64,000 bases of DNA, taken from Puniceicoccaceae bacterium (GTDB lineage Bacteria; Verrucomicrobiota; Verrucomicrobiia; Opitutales; JAFGAQ01). The stretch is taken from assembly GCA_028285755.1 (NCBI GenBank), contig JANQOQ010000004.1, forward strand, positions 62,001 to 126,000, read 5' to 3'. Numbering within the stretch: the first letter of the stretch is position 1; every line of letters starts with the position of its first letter. Shown here piece after piece: positions 18,001 through 26,023 of the stretch. A model generated the notes under the pieces. That model saw only the letters and a list, made by a program, of their open reading frames with translations. It did not search any database and was not told where the DNA came from. The position numbers and the translations under genes are program-made.

Positions 18001-18477
18001 TTACTGTATGCGTGGCCTGCGACCATGGGTATTGGGGCCGCTAGGTCTGCCAGAATGTTTGATGAATCTATAGAGCTCACCCGGGTTCAGTGCTTTATCT
18101 CCATCCTCATCAAAATGCTCAATAATTCGCTCAGCATGTTCCCCGAGTTGTGCAGGATTTTGCTCCGGTTTTCGAAAGTCCCTACCCTCATGCTTTACCT
18201 GGCGCGCCTCTGCGATATTCACAGGTTGATGCGTCGGGCGGGGATGTACATTTAGAGGACCCCGTATCTCATTAAAGTCTTCCAGCACTTCGGTAAATTC
18301 TTCCGCACTCAGAATGGAATCTGCGTCGTGATCGTAGTTTTCAAATGCAAAGTCGACCAACGCCTCGATCATAGGATTGCTATTACGAGGTAGATCGTTC
18401 GCACTGACTGAATAGGCGAAAACAGGTGGTGTAAGTGCCACCGTAAAACATAAGGGTTTAAGTATGCTCTTTTTCAT
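18001..18477 (-). CDS. Exported EF-hand calcium-binding protein
   Basis: This 158-residue protein has a Sec signal (MKKSILKPLCFTVALTPPVFA). Two EF-hand loops are visible: DHDADSILSAEE (about residues 49-60) and DEDGDKALNPGE (about 122-133), both with acidic residues at the calcium-ligand positions. The spacer between them is basic and proline-rich. It precedes the DUF1566 gene by 31 bases. A calcium sensor or calcium-stabilised envelope protein is likely; no specific function can be named. Confidence 0.82.
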   Translation of the reverse strand: MKKSILKPLCFTVALTPPVFAYSVSANDLPRNSNPMIEALVDFAFENYDHDADSILSAEEFTEVLEDFNEIRGPLNVHPRPTHQPVNIAEARQVKHEGRDFRKPEQNPAQLGEHAERIIEHFDEDGDKALNPGELYRFIKHSGRPSGPNTHGRRPRIQ

Positions 18478-18588
18478 GACTGCTACTGGTTCAAAGTTAG
18501 TTTTATTGAAGCCAGCTTAACGCAGTCAGATGAATATTACGGTGAGCCTAACATGACACTTTTGTCATTTACAAAAAAAAGATGGATT

Positions 18589-19518
18589 TTAATCAAAGAT
18601 AGCCAATGGCAGATAACCCGTAATCGTCGTCTCCGGTTGATTCACGAGTTGGCTGACTTTGAGGTCGAGCACGACACTGCATAAAACGTAGGCCTGCTCT
18701 GCACTCAACCCGAGCTTTTGTCCTAAATAGTCGATTGCACGGCGCACCACTTGCTGGCATGCCACCCGGGGATCGGGGTTGGACTCGATGAATGCCTGCC
18801 AGGGCTTCGTCAGGTAGCGCGGGGGCACTAAAGTAGGCGGAACCACGGCTGCCGGCGGCTTGAAACCCACATCCTTCAAAAGCTCGATCTCAAAGGTTAC
18901 CGTCATGGGCGCCTCCATACCGTTGATGGATACTTCCCCATCTCCCTGAGCGCCATGGCAATCCCCTGAGCAAAGACCCGCGCCAGGAATCAATACCGGC
19001 AGGTAGAGCTCTGCTCCCGCAATCAGGTGCTTCACATCCATGTTGCCCCCCCAAACTCCGGGAGGACGTGTGCGGAACTCTCCCTCCTCAGCACGTTGCA
19101 CGCCGATAATTCCGCAGAAGGGGTGTAAATCCAGGGTAACCCCGGGCATTGACTTCGTTTGCTTCTCCTCTAGCACCCAATGATGCAGGAAGTGCTCTTT
19201 AAAGTCTTCAGGTAATAACCCAAGCCCGGGTATAATACTCGTCCATGCCCACCCTTCATGCTGATACTCCAATATCTTGATTTTGAGCTGGTCGCCGGGC
19301 ACAGCCCCGGCAATGGCCACAGGTCCCGTCAAAGAATGGATACGCGTTTTATCAATCTGGCTGAACTCCCCGGCGCTCATCCCGGGTTTTACCTGACCAT
19401 CCGAGGCATCCTTCATTTTAAGGGTTATGCGCTCACCCGATTCAATGGTTATCTGAGGTTCGTAGGTATTATCCCAACGATTGTAAGTAAGCGTACGGTC
19501 GAGAAAGTGTTCTTTCAT
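18589..19518 (-). CDS. Acetamidase/formamidase (FmdA/AmdA family)
   Basis: The 309-residue enzyme belongs to the FmdA_AmdA family, which hydrolyses formamide or acetamide to ammonia and the acid. The family signature is SGDCHGAQGDGEV at about residues 190-202, with HPFCGIIGV and GGNMDVKHL upstream. It is the last gene of the leftward arm of the catabolic cluster, and its ATG overlaps the creatininase stop (TAATG). As a terminal enzyme it would release ammonia from a one- or two-carbon amide produced when a ring is opened; formate-yielding steps are typical of purine-like and imidazole-like ring opening (inference). Confidence 0.92.
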   Translation of the reverse strand: MKEHFLDRTLTYNRWDNTYEPQITIESGERITLKMKDASDGQVKPGMSAGEFSQIDKTRIHSLTGPVAIAGAVPGDQLKIKILEYQHEGWAWTSIIPGLGLLPEDFKEHFLHHWVLEEKQTKSMPGVTLDLHPFCGIIGVQRAEEGEFRTRPPGVWGGNMDVKHLIAGAELYLPVLIPGAGLCSGDCHGAQGDGEVSINGMEAPMTVTFEIELLKDVGFKPPAAVVPPTLVPPRYLTKPWQAFIESNPDPRVACQQVVRRAIDYLGQKLGLSAEQAYVLCSVVLDLKVSQLVNQPETTITGYLPLAIFD

Positions 19519-20303
19519 TACTTGGAAATCTGTTTGTAGAATTCAGCGATCGCAATTGCCAGGCTTTTCCCGCCGGTTTGCAACCATTTCTCCCCATCTT
19601 CGGCATTTCCCAGAGTTGCATTGCCTACAACCCCGGTCGTTGAAAGATCCGAGCACATCCACGAAAAAATCGCGGGCGCGTCCTCGGGCTCCAATTCACC
19701 CGGGTCATTGACCCAGTCCGGGTATTCATTGGGTGCAAGCTCCATTTCAACGAGATCCGGCGTGAGCGCGAGAAGCCAGGAAGTCTCCGCCTGATTTGCA
19801 TGGAAACCATATGCCGCTTCCAGGGGATCCAGCTTCATTTCACAATTCATGCGCAAAACACCAGTAAACATACCGAACGTCGCATGAATTTCACGTAAAG
19901 TGGACCTTACGACCTGAATATTACCCCCGTGGGTATTAATAACGAGAAGACTGCGAAATCCCCAATCGCTCAACTGCCGGCCGATCACCAAGAGCTGACG
20001 ATACATCACCTTTTTATCAATCATCAGTGAACCGGGGAAGCCCGTATGCTCATTACTTTTCCCGACGATAATCGAGGGACCCACCAGGCAGGGAATTTCA
20101 TCAGGCAGATGCGGCATAGCGGTTTCCAACCAGGCCTGAGCCATCATGGCATCGACCCCCACTGGCAATTGAGGCCCGTGCTGCTCGATAGCACCCGTAG
20201 TTATCACAATGGGAGTATGTTCCTTATTGGGCAGGGCCTGGATTTGCTCAAGCGTATAGGCCCCGATCCAGCGCTTACGATAGTTGGGATGTTCGATACT
20301 CAT
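19518..20303 (-). CDS. Creatininase-family amidohydrolase, metal site intact
   Basis: A 261-residue member of the creatininase family, which opens cyclic amides or removes formyl groups using two metals. Metal ligands are present: Glu40 and His42 in AIEQHG, Asp51, His125 in NTHGGN, and Glu173 in HANQAETS. Family members include creatinine amidohydrolase, the FAPy deformylase ArfB and a dehydro-inosose hydrolase, so the substrate is not fixed by homology. It overlaps the upstream creatininase-like gene by 4 bases (ATGA) and the downstream formamidase by 1. It is likely the catalytic subunit of a pair with its divergent neighbour. Confidence 0.9.
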   Translation of the reverse strand: MSIEHPNYRKRWIGAYTLEQIQALPNKEHTPIVITTGAIEQHGPQLPVGVDAMMAQAWLETAMPHLPDEIPCLVGPSIIVGKSNEHTGFPGSLMIDKKVMYRQLLVIGRQLSDWGFRSLLVINTHGGNIQVVRSTLREIHATFGMFTGVLRMNCEMKLDPLEAAYGFHANQAETSWLLALTPDLVEMELAPNEYPDWVNDPGELEPEDAPAIFSWMCSDLSTTGVVGNATLGNAEDGEKWLQTGGKSLAIAIAEFYKQISK

Positions 20304-21037
20304 GGCCTTACCCCCTTTGGTTTAACCTCTATCGGAGCTTTGTTATAGATTTCCTGCGATAGCCGTATGAAATGATCGACCGCATCATCAAGCACTTCCT
20401 TCCCATCAAGGCCACTACCCCCAATGGGCTCTTTAACGTTCACATTCCAGTTCTGCAAAATCCCCGGGTGTTGAGTATTTGATTGGGATTCTGTGGATTG
20501 AGCTGGCGCTTCCCCAAATAGATGGCGTAGCACAGCATTGAGGCGGGCCCGATCCGCATCCGGATGGAAATTAAGTTGAAGCCCGCTCAGGTTCACACAA
20601 AACATTTGCAAATCCAGGGCAATTCTTAGGTCACGCCCTGTCGCATCAATGATATCTTCCATCCAGGGATTCGCATTAATAAAGACAATTTTCCTAAATC
20701 CCGAGGCTGCAATAGACTTACCCAAATCATGAAGGTAATCGTATGCCAGATCCAGGTTCACCGGAAAGGCCGTGCGCATATGCGGACCAGCAACCAATGA
20801 AGCAGGTGGCAGATATAACCAGGAAAGCTCGGTTGGTTTACGCTCCGAAGCCGCTTTCAACAACGACATGACCAGAACTTCTTCAGCATCCAGCGGGAAA
20901 CCCATACCCCAATCTGTCATACTGATTGTTGGCACATAAATCAGTGTTTTCTCTTTGTTTTCCCAGGAGTCGAACTGCGGCCATCGGTAATTAGGCCAAA
21001 ACGCATCCGGGTGTTGAATCGCTATGGAAGCTCTCAT
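20300..21037 (-). CDS. Creatininase homologue lacking metal ligands (probable pseudoenzyme)
   Basis: This 245-residue protein aligns along its length with the creatininase-like product of the next gene but has lost the active site. The EQHG motif is TDWG at residues 41-44, the metal aspartate region is altered, and NTHGGN is NANPWM at 121-126, so the metal histidine is Asn123. The hydrophobic core strands, for example GFRKIVFINAN, are kept. It is coupled by 4-base ATGA overlaps on both sides, to the amidohydrolase upstream and to the intact creatininase downstream, so equal production is likely. A regulatory or structural subunit of a mixed complex is a reasonable inference. Independent catalysis by another mechanism is possible. 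Confidence 0.72.
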   Translation of the reverse strand: MRASIAIQHPDAFWPNYRWPQFDSWENKEKTLIYVPTISMTDWGMGFPLDAEEVLVMSLLKAASERKPTELSWLYLPPASLVAGPHMRTAFPVNLDLAYDYLHDLGKSIAASGFRKIVFINANPWMEDIIDATGRDLRIALDLQMFCVNLSGLQLNFHPDADRARLNAVLRHLFGEAPAQSTESQSNTQHPGILQNWNVNVKEPIGGSGLDGKEVLDDAVDHFIRLSQEIYNKAPIEVKPKGVRP

Positions 21038-22254
21038 ATTTTAAATCGATCGTTTATAAAGATAGGCTTGCCCTCACGATAGGTGGCGAGTACTTCGCAG
21101 GGGGTCACCCGTGTGCAAATGCTGGCCAGCAGGTGACGGGTCGCTCTGAGGTGCGGAACAGTAAAGTCAAGCAATGTGAAATTAGCTGGTAAACCTTCTT
21201 CCAGGTAACCGGGGAAGCGATCGCCCAGCACCTTGCCAACATTGGATGTTGCCATTTTGAGAATCACTTCCGGCTCTGGATCGACGGCATTGCCATACTG
21301 ACTCTCTGTAATTTTGTAGGTATAATCCAGCTCAGCGAACATATTGGGTGAGTTGAGCATGCCGTTATCTGTACCCAGGAGCAAATTTACCCCTGCATCG
21401 ATGAGCTTCGCAATCGGTGGAATTGGTAAGCCCAAATTTGCATTCGCACGGGGATTCAGTACTGCGGTCACTTCATGATCCACCAGCATCTGAATCTCCT
21501 CATCATTAGCGACAGTCAGGTGAATAATGATGTGCGGATCGAGCAGATCGATTGCCCGCTCAAGATCTCCGCGGCCTGTGATTTCCAGGCTTACATCACG
21601 ATATCCATCGTTTTCCAGACAATGGATTGCCCGCATCTTTCCCATTTCCCGGGTTACTTTTTTGATTTTCAGCCAGGAGGCATCCGTGAGATCATTCATC
21701 GTGCTTTCACTGAACCCATCAGCAACTGCGAGCATTTCTTGTAACTCTGCAACAGCGTTCTCTGGAAGGGATTTCACATTTGCCCGCAATTCCTCATTGG
21801 TAAAGGGAGGATCCTTGAGCTGACCCAGGATAACGGAATCTACCCCACTCTGCCGGGAAGCCTCTCTCAAAATCTGAGAACCGATCACTCCCATTTCCCG
21901 AAAATCGATGTGAGCACTGGTTCCCGATTGAGCCATGTAGTCCAAGTGTGCTTTGACGTGAGGTAAAATGGATTCTCCCCGCTTAGAAAGTTCCCGGTAT
22001 TTATAACCGTTCGGCCTGAAAAAGCCCTCTTCCAGGGTCATACCCGTAGCCCCATCCGGCAGGCAACTGTCGCCCATGTGGGTATGCGAATTGCACATTG
22101 AAGGCATGACCACCACTGCACCTTCATCGATCTGTATCACCGGATCTTCCAGTTTTATTTCCTGGATCTTACTGTTCTCCCAAACGAACCGACTACAAAA
22201 GTGAGGTTTTAGCTCGCTACCATGCAGCACTATACAATCTTCAATCGTAGGCAT
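21034..22254 (-). CDS. ATZ/TRZ-type amidohydrolase (deaminase-like)
   Basis: The 406-residue protein is a metal-dependent amidohydrolase of the group that includes guanine, 8-oxoguanine and S-adenosylhomocysteine deaminases and s-triazine hydrolases. The HxH motif is NSHTHMGDS at about residues 56-64, later metal histidines are in AIHCLEND and IIHLTV, and the catalytic aspartate is in LLGTDNGML. It would deaminate or dechlorinate-type hydrolyse a nitrogen heterocycle in the cytoplasm. It sits between a DUF2165 membrane protein (14-base gap) and the creatininase pair (4-base overlap). It is the second ring-directed amidohydrolase in this operon, the other being cytosine-deaminase-like, which suggests two successive deamination steps. 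Confidence 0.85.
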   Translation of the reverse strand: MPTIEDCIVLHGSELKPHFCSRFVWENSKIQEIKLEDPVIQIDEGAVVVMPSMCNSHTHMGDSCLPDGATGMTLEEGFFRPNGYKYRELSKRGESILPHVKAHLDYMAQSGTSAHIDFREMGVIGSQILREASRQSGVDSVILGQLKDPPFTNEELRANVKSLPENAVAELQEMLAVADGFSESTMNDLTDASWLKIKKVTREMGKMRAIHCLENDGYRDVSLEITGRGDLERAIDLLDPHIIIHLTVANDEEIQMLVDHEVTAVLNPRANANLGLPIPPIAKLIDAGVNLLLGTDNGMLNSPNMFAELDYTYKITESQYGNAVDPEPEVILKMATSNVGKVLGDRFPGYLEEGLPANFTLLDFTVPHLRATRHLLASICTRVTPCEVLATYREGKPIFINDRFKI

Positions 22255-22268
22255 AGAAGGAAGGTAAT

Positions 22269-22775
22269 TTATGCTTCGGAGCTCTCAAGCTCGTCATCCT
22301 TCATGAAGATGAATATAAGAATGATGCCCATGACCACAAACATACGGTGCGCAGCATCCTGACCATTCCACTCTTCCGACTGCCACATCAGAAACCACTC
22401 GGCCCCTACCGTTAGAAATGCGATATACCATTGAAGCAAGCTCACCGTATGCCCAAACAGAGTAAAGGATTTTGCCTTTTGCCAGACTGCTGCAGCTGCA
22501 CTGCGTGCCTTGAATAACTTCCATGTGCCGATGCCGATGATCACACATGCAACCGCTTCCCAAATAATGATACCGGCATAGAAGAGATGATGGATTACCG
22601 GTGAGTCAACTGCCCGCCACATGGCTGCGTTGCCTTCAAACGTGGTGGTCATCCCCAGGACATTTTCAACAAAAAGCAGGTTAGACCCGTAATCCGTGAT
22701 ATTATTAAAGACTACCAATAGCAGGAAAAAAGCGGATGCTGCCGAGAGTAAGATTTTGCTATACCGTATAAGCAT
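22269..22775 (-). CDS. DUF2165-family small membrane protein
   Basis: A 168-residue inner-membrane protein with four predicted spans and the DUF2165 pattern: NITDYGSNLLFVENVLGMTT early and QWYIAFLTVGAEWFLMWQSEEWNGQ in the second half. The function of the family is unknown. The start coincides with the predicted transcription start of a strong sigma-54-like site at 22786-22801, so this gene seems to head its own transcription unit (DUF2165, amidohydrolase, creatininase pair, formamidase) within the larger leftward arm. Confidence 0.82.
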   Translation of the reverse strand: MLIRYSKILLSAASAFFLLLVVFNNITDYGSNLLFVENVLGMTTTFEGNAAMWRAVDSPVIHHLFYAGIIIWEAVACVIIGIGTWKLFKARSAAAAVWQKAKSFTLFGHTVSLLQWYIAFLTVGAEWFLMWQSEEWNGQDAAHRMFVVMGIILIFIFMKDDELESSEA

Positions 22776-22785
22776 ACGGCCTAAA

Positions 22786-22801
22786 AGCAGTTAGCTTGCC
22801 A
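22786..22801 (-). promoter_or_regulatory. Candidate internal sigma-54 promoter ahead of DUF2165
   Basis: The minus strand reads TGGCAAGCTAACTGCT. TGGCA and TGC are intact and GG-to-GC spacing is 12. It shares TGGCAAG with the site at 25997-26012. The -12 C is at 22787, so the transcript should start at about 22775, exactly the A of the ATG. The gap also holds the hairpin at 22834-22853. Confidence 0.6.
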
Positions 22802-22833
22802 AGACACCGTTTGAGCACTAATGTGAGCAGAGC

Positions 22834-22853
22834 AGGGAGTGTTAACACTCCCT
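22834..22853. other. Perfect 20-base palindrome after the cytosine-deaminase-like gene
   Basis: AGGGAGTGTTAACACTCCCT is self-complementary over its full length. As RNA it gives an 8-pair, GC-rich stem with a UUAA loop. It overlaps the TAG stop of the upstream gene (22852-22854) and lies 33 bases ahead of the internal sigma-54-like site. No U-run follows on either strand, so it is not a standard terminator. It may be an mRNA 3'-end stabiliser, a weak terminator or an operator. Confidence 0.6.
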
Positions 22854-24144
22854 AACTGAATAATGAATCCAGCTCCCGATAATCCGGCAGCTCAGGATTG
22901 CTGATATGCCCGCCCCGGATTATCTGCGGTTTCTGACTGGGTCGGCTCAACAATTCACTCCAATCTCTCGCCTGAAACAAAACAAAGTCCGCTTGGGTTC
23001 CCGTTTTGATCCTCCTATGCTTTTCAAGCCCCATAATGTCGGCAGCTGCCAAACCCACCATCGCTGCTGCGTTACTGTATTGAGTATCCAGGTGACCAAT
23101 GCGTATCAGCTGAACCATGACCTCGAATGGATTCAAATCACCGTAAGCATAAAAAGCATCCCGCACATTATCAGATGCCGCTGCTACCGGTATGCCCATC
23201 GCTAACATCTCCTGCACCAGGGTGATACCACGCCAATGTGGGGTGTGACGTGACTCTGCAGGAAGTCGCCGGTCCTGAAGATATAAATTACAAAGGGGCA
23301 AAGTTATGATCCGGATACCCGCTTGTTTAACAAGCTCAAGCGTCCTTTGGGCTTCCTCCCAGGGTTGGACTGCCAGGCTACAGCAATGCCCGCAGGTCAC
23401 CGGATATTCAAACTGGTTGCGCAAGACAGCCTCAGCAACTGCTTTTAGGCAGGCAGCTCCCGGATCTCCACTTTCATCCACATGCAAATCGATACCTACA
23501 CCCGCTTCACTTGCCATTGCCAATAACCGATCGAGCTGCTTGTCGAGCTCGGGATTGATCAAGGGCATCCCACCCAGGCAGGTTGCCCCATATTTAAGCG
23601 GTATATCCACAAATTCCTGACCATTGGGCTCGCTGTATTGATCTACCCCGCATAGGCTGACCAGTTGCAGCTCGATTTTGCCCTTCCAGGCCTCGCGAAG
23701 CCTGGAAAGGGTTGCAAAGCTGATTTCTGATTCGGCACCCCAGGTATCCACATGAGTGCGAATCGCTCCCACCCCGTGTGCCCAGGCACAGCGCATTGTA
23801 AAATCGGCACGCGCATACATTTCCTCCTCGGTCCAGTTAGCCTTGTCAGCCCCCAAAGTTTCGAGCGCGTCCTGGAATGTGTGATTTGGATTGGGAGCAC
23901 GGTTCCAGGTATGGCTTTTATCCAAATGCACATGGCTATCGACCCATGCAGGAAACAACATGCCACCGCGACAGTCGATTTCAGATTCCCATCCGAGAGT
24001 ATTGGGCTGCTCGCCGGTCTGCGCTATGCTGCTCACGAGGCCATCCTCAATCAATAGGTCAAAAGATATGAGCCCATTGATCTGATAATCCTGGATAACC
24101 AACTGCCCGGGAATGCGAGCGTCTCGAATGAGTGTCTTTGCCAT
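22852..24144 (-). CDS. Cytosine-deaminase-like amidohydrolase (CodA family)
   Basis: The 430-residue protein matches the CodA/AtzC group in length and motifs. Metal and substrate residues appear in order: HVHLDKS at about residues 70-76, IRTHVDTW, DLHVDES, GHCCSL and SDNVRDAFYAYGDLNPFEVM near the end, the last closely resembling the catalytic Asp region of CodA. The family deaminates cytosine, isocytosine or creatinine, or hydrolyses isopropylammelide; the K after HVHLD is seen in several catabolic relatives. It starts 3 bases after the binding-protein gene, consistent with uptake and processing of the same molecule. A cytosine- or creatinine-like ring is the best guess, not proven. Confidence 0.88.
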   Translation of the reverse strand: MAKTLIRDARIPGQLVIQDYQINGLISFDLLIEDGLVSSIAQTGEQPNTLGWESEIDCRGGMLFPAWVDSHVHLDKSHTWNRAPNPNHTFQDALETLGADKANWTEEEMYARADFTMRCAWAHGVGAIRTHVDTWGAESEISFATLSRLREAWKGKIELQLVSLCGVDQYSEPNGQEFVDIPLKYGATCLGGMPLINPELDKQLDRLLAMASEAGVGIDLHVDESGDPGAACLKAVAEAVLRNQFEYPVTCGHCCSLAVQPWEEAQRTLELVKQAGIRIITLPLCNLYLQDRRLPAESRHTPHWRGITLVQEMLAMGIPVAAASDNVRDAFYAYGDLNPFEVMVQLIRIGHLDTQYSNAAAMVGLAAADIMGLEKHRRIKTGTQADFVLFQARDWSELLSRPSQKPQIIRGGHISNPELPDYRELDSLFS

Positions 24145-24147
24145 GCC

Positions 24148-25101
24148 CTACTCTTTAAAGCTCAACAGCTTATCCAGATCAGCCCCTTTGTCCAACACTC
24201 CATGCTTTAAGTAGAGGCTTTGCATATTATTCCAGACCTCAGGATCTACGGGGTTCATTACCGTTCCGTTGGGTCTAACGAGCTTCTCTATTTCCTTCAT
24301 CGAAGCCAATAGGTAATCTGCTGAAAACTCAGTGCCGTATCGCTCATGGATAAGCGCTACGGTCTCCTCCATATTGTCCATTGCGTAAATCCACCCCTGG
24401 CGACTGGCCTCTAGAAAAGCCCTAACTTTGTCAGGTTTCTGATTGACGATTTCAGCTGTTGTAAAGAATACCTGAGAGTAAGTGTCATAGCCATAGTCTT
24501 TCGCCAGCAAAACCCCGGCCTGGTTATTCGTTTTCAGCTGAAGGCGCACAAATTCATCGATCACATAGCATTGCATGGCATCGATCTCACCATCGATCAA
24601 TACATCCAGGCTGTAATTTATGGTTGGCAATGTAAAGTTTGCCAAATTCAGCCCATTCTTTGCACCAACCAGCGCAAGTATCTTTTCCCCATCCGGATGA
24701 ATACCCACACTGCGCCCTTCCAAATCCTTAATCGTCGTGATGCCACTTGATTTTAAATACATCCAGCCCATGGGATTTGCCTGGAACATGGCACCTACCA
24801 CCCGAAAAGGCGCACCTTCAATATAGGCTCGCATGATGATATTGCTCTCTGCACTTCCAAAAACCAGCCCCTCTTCAGCGAGGACTGCATCCACAGTCTT
24901 TTGATTGGGGTCCGCCTTACGAATGTCTACCTTGAAACCGGCATCGCCATAATAACCCTGAGCATCCGCCTGGTAAATACCCGCAAATTGGGCATTATAA
25001 ACCCAATCCAGCTGCATGACCACCGGCGTGAGTTTCTCTTTAGCAATCGAGAGTACCGGTAAGACCCAAAAAAAACCGAAAAAGGCAAAGTAGTATCTCA
25101 T
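24148..25101 (-). CDS. ABC-type NMT1/THI5-like periplasmic binding protein
   Basis: A 317-residue exported protein (Sec signal, about residues 1-19) of the NMT1/THI5-like family that binds thiamine-pyrimidine, nitrate/taurine-type or similar small ligands. Typical features are QLDWVYNAQFAGIYQADAQG near the start, SAESNIIMRAYIEGAPFRVV and DLEGRSVGIHPDG. The first part resembles ThiY-type pyrimidine binders. There is no lipobox, so it is soluble. No permease or ATPase lies in this arm; those are in the divergent arm at 29124-30748, which encodes a second binding protein of the same family. Two binding proteins therefore probably share one importer. Confidence 0.88.
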   Translation of the reverse strand: MRYYFAFFGFFWVLPVLSIAKEKLTPVVMQLDWVYNAQFAGIYQADAQGYYGDAGFKVDIRKADPNQKTVDAVLAEEGLVFGSAESNIIMRAYIEGAPFRVVGAMFQANPMGWMYLKSSGITTIKDLEGRSVGIHPDGEKILALVGAKNGLNLANFTLPTINYSLDVLIDGEIDAMQCYVIDEFVRLQLKTNNQAGVLLAKDYGYDTYSQVFFTTAEIVNQKPDKVRAFLEASRQGWIYAMDNMEETVALIHERYGTEFSADYLLASMKEIEKLVRPNGTVMNPVDPEVWNNMQSLYLKHGVLDKGADLDKLLSFKE

Positions 25102-25102
25102 A

Positions 25103-25921
25103 TTACTTTTTCAGCGTCGCTATAAAATACTCCTGCTCAGCCGCAGCTACCAAAGCCCGAAAAGACTCTACGCCTGAGAACTCCTTTTGTCTCACCCTTT
25201 TAAAAGGCACCTGGAATTCCAAAACATCCGCATCAAAGGGATAAGGGTCCAGACGGTAAGTGTTATTCCCTTCCGGATAGCAAGTCACTTCCTTTAATTC
25301 GCCCGATGTGGTTACCTGAGCGTGCCTGAGTTTAATTTCTGTCGGAAACTGAACACATACCGTCAGCGAAAGACTGTCGCAGCATTGCAGGAATTTAAAG
25401 TTTTGATCCAAAATGGCTTCTGAGGTGAATTCCCCAGAACCTTCCTTTTCTTTGGATACTTCGATAAGCTCTTTCTGGCGATTGAGCTGCCCGTCAATAA
25501 AGGCACTGTGCAGCTTGGTTTGTTCGGCGTCCAACGTGCTTAGATCGGCCTGCTCTGTAAGTAAGTTTACCGTGTGCATTGATATAAGCGTTGCAGAATA
25601 CGGCAGCGCGTCTGCAACAGCTTCAGTGGCGTTTCCGCGTACCTGCAAGTATTCTTCCAGGTCAATTTCCTCAAAGGCGTCGTAAGTGCCTACGAGCTCC
25701 TTTGAAAACGCACTGGGCAGACCCTCTCGGGTGATCTCCGGCTCTGCATCTCGGGGCACCCAAGCGTCATCGTGCTTGGCAACGCCTTCTCGTACGAGTG
25801 AGAAAGGCTCCGGTTTCACAAAAAGATCATTTCCCCAATGGTCTGCAAATGCGCCTGCGAGCTGCGCATGATCCTGGTGATTGAGCAATAACCAACCGTC
25901 TTCTGTTTCAATTCTTACCAT
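25103..25921 (-). CDS. DUF3891-family protein
   Basis: This 272-residue cytoplasmic protein has the family hallmark near its start: GWLLLNHQDHAQLAGAFADHWG (see about residues 9-30), then KHDDAW with a His-Asp pair, and SMHTVNLL in the middle. The HD-like histidines and aspartates suggest a metal-dependent, possibly hydrolytic, all-helical domain, but no biochemical function is known to me. It is the first gene of the leftward arm and ends one base before the binding-protein gene. The start codon follows the predicted sigma-54 transcript start by about one base, so translation is probably from a leaderless mRNA. Confidence 0.82.
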   Translation of the reverse strand: MVRIETEDGWLLLNHQDHAQLAGAFADHWGNDLFVKPEPFSLVREGVAKHDDAWVPRDAEPEITREGLPSAFSKELVGTYDAFEEIDLEEYLQVRGNATEAVADALPYSATLISMHTVNLLTEQADLSTLDAEQTKLHSAFIDGQLNRQKELIEVSKEKEGSGEFTSEAILDQNFKFLQCCDSLSLTVCVQFPTEIKLRHAQVTTSGELKEVTCYPEGNNTYRLDPYPFDADVLEFQVPFKRVRQKEFSGVESFRALVAAAEQEYFIATLKK

Positions 25922-25932
25922 GTATCAACATC

Positions 25933-25948
25933 AGCAACGGCAGTGCCA
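25933..25948 (-). promoter_or_regulatory. Candidate sigma-54 promoter of the leftward catabolic arm
   Basis: The minus strand reads TGGCACTGCCGTTGCT. Both boxes match consensus (TGGCAY and TTGCW), with one deviation at the seventh base, and GG-to-GC spacing is 12. The -12 C is at 25934, so the transcript should begin near 25922, next to the ATG at 25921. It faces away from a second strong site 48 bases to the right. Confidence 0.65.
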
Positions 25949-25996
25949 AATGGAAAATTGACGAATTTCTGCGCTTATTTTTTAGCTAAACTCAAC

Positions 25997-26012
25997 TGGC
26001 AAGAGGCTTGCT
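25997..26012 (+). promoter_or_regulatory. Candidate sigma-54 promoter of the rightward catabolic arm
   Basis: The plus strand reads TGGCAAGAGGCTTGCT. It differs from TGGCAYR-N4-TTGCW at one position, and spacing is exact. Predicted start is about 26023, one base before the ATG at 26024. With the site at 25933-25948 it forms a compact divergent sigma-54 control region. Confidence 0.65.
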
Positions 26013-26023
26013 TATGGGGGGCA

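Noticed and set aside
18553-18568. ATGACA-CTTT-TGTCAT hairpin as terminator of the formamidase arm
   Set aside because: On the strand of the formamidase gene the T-run lies before, not after, the stem. It may be an operator for the EF-hand operon, but nothing supports that.
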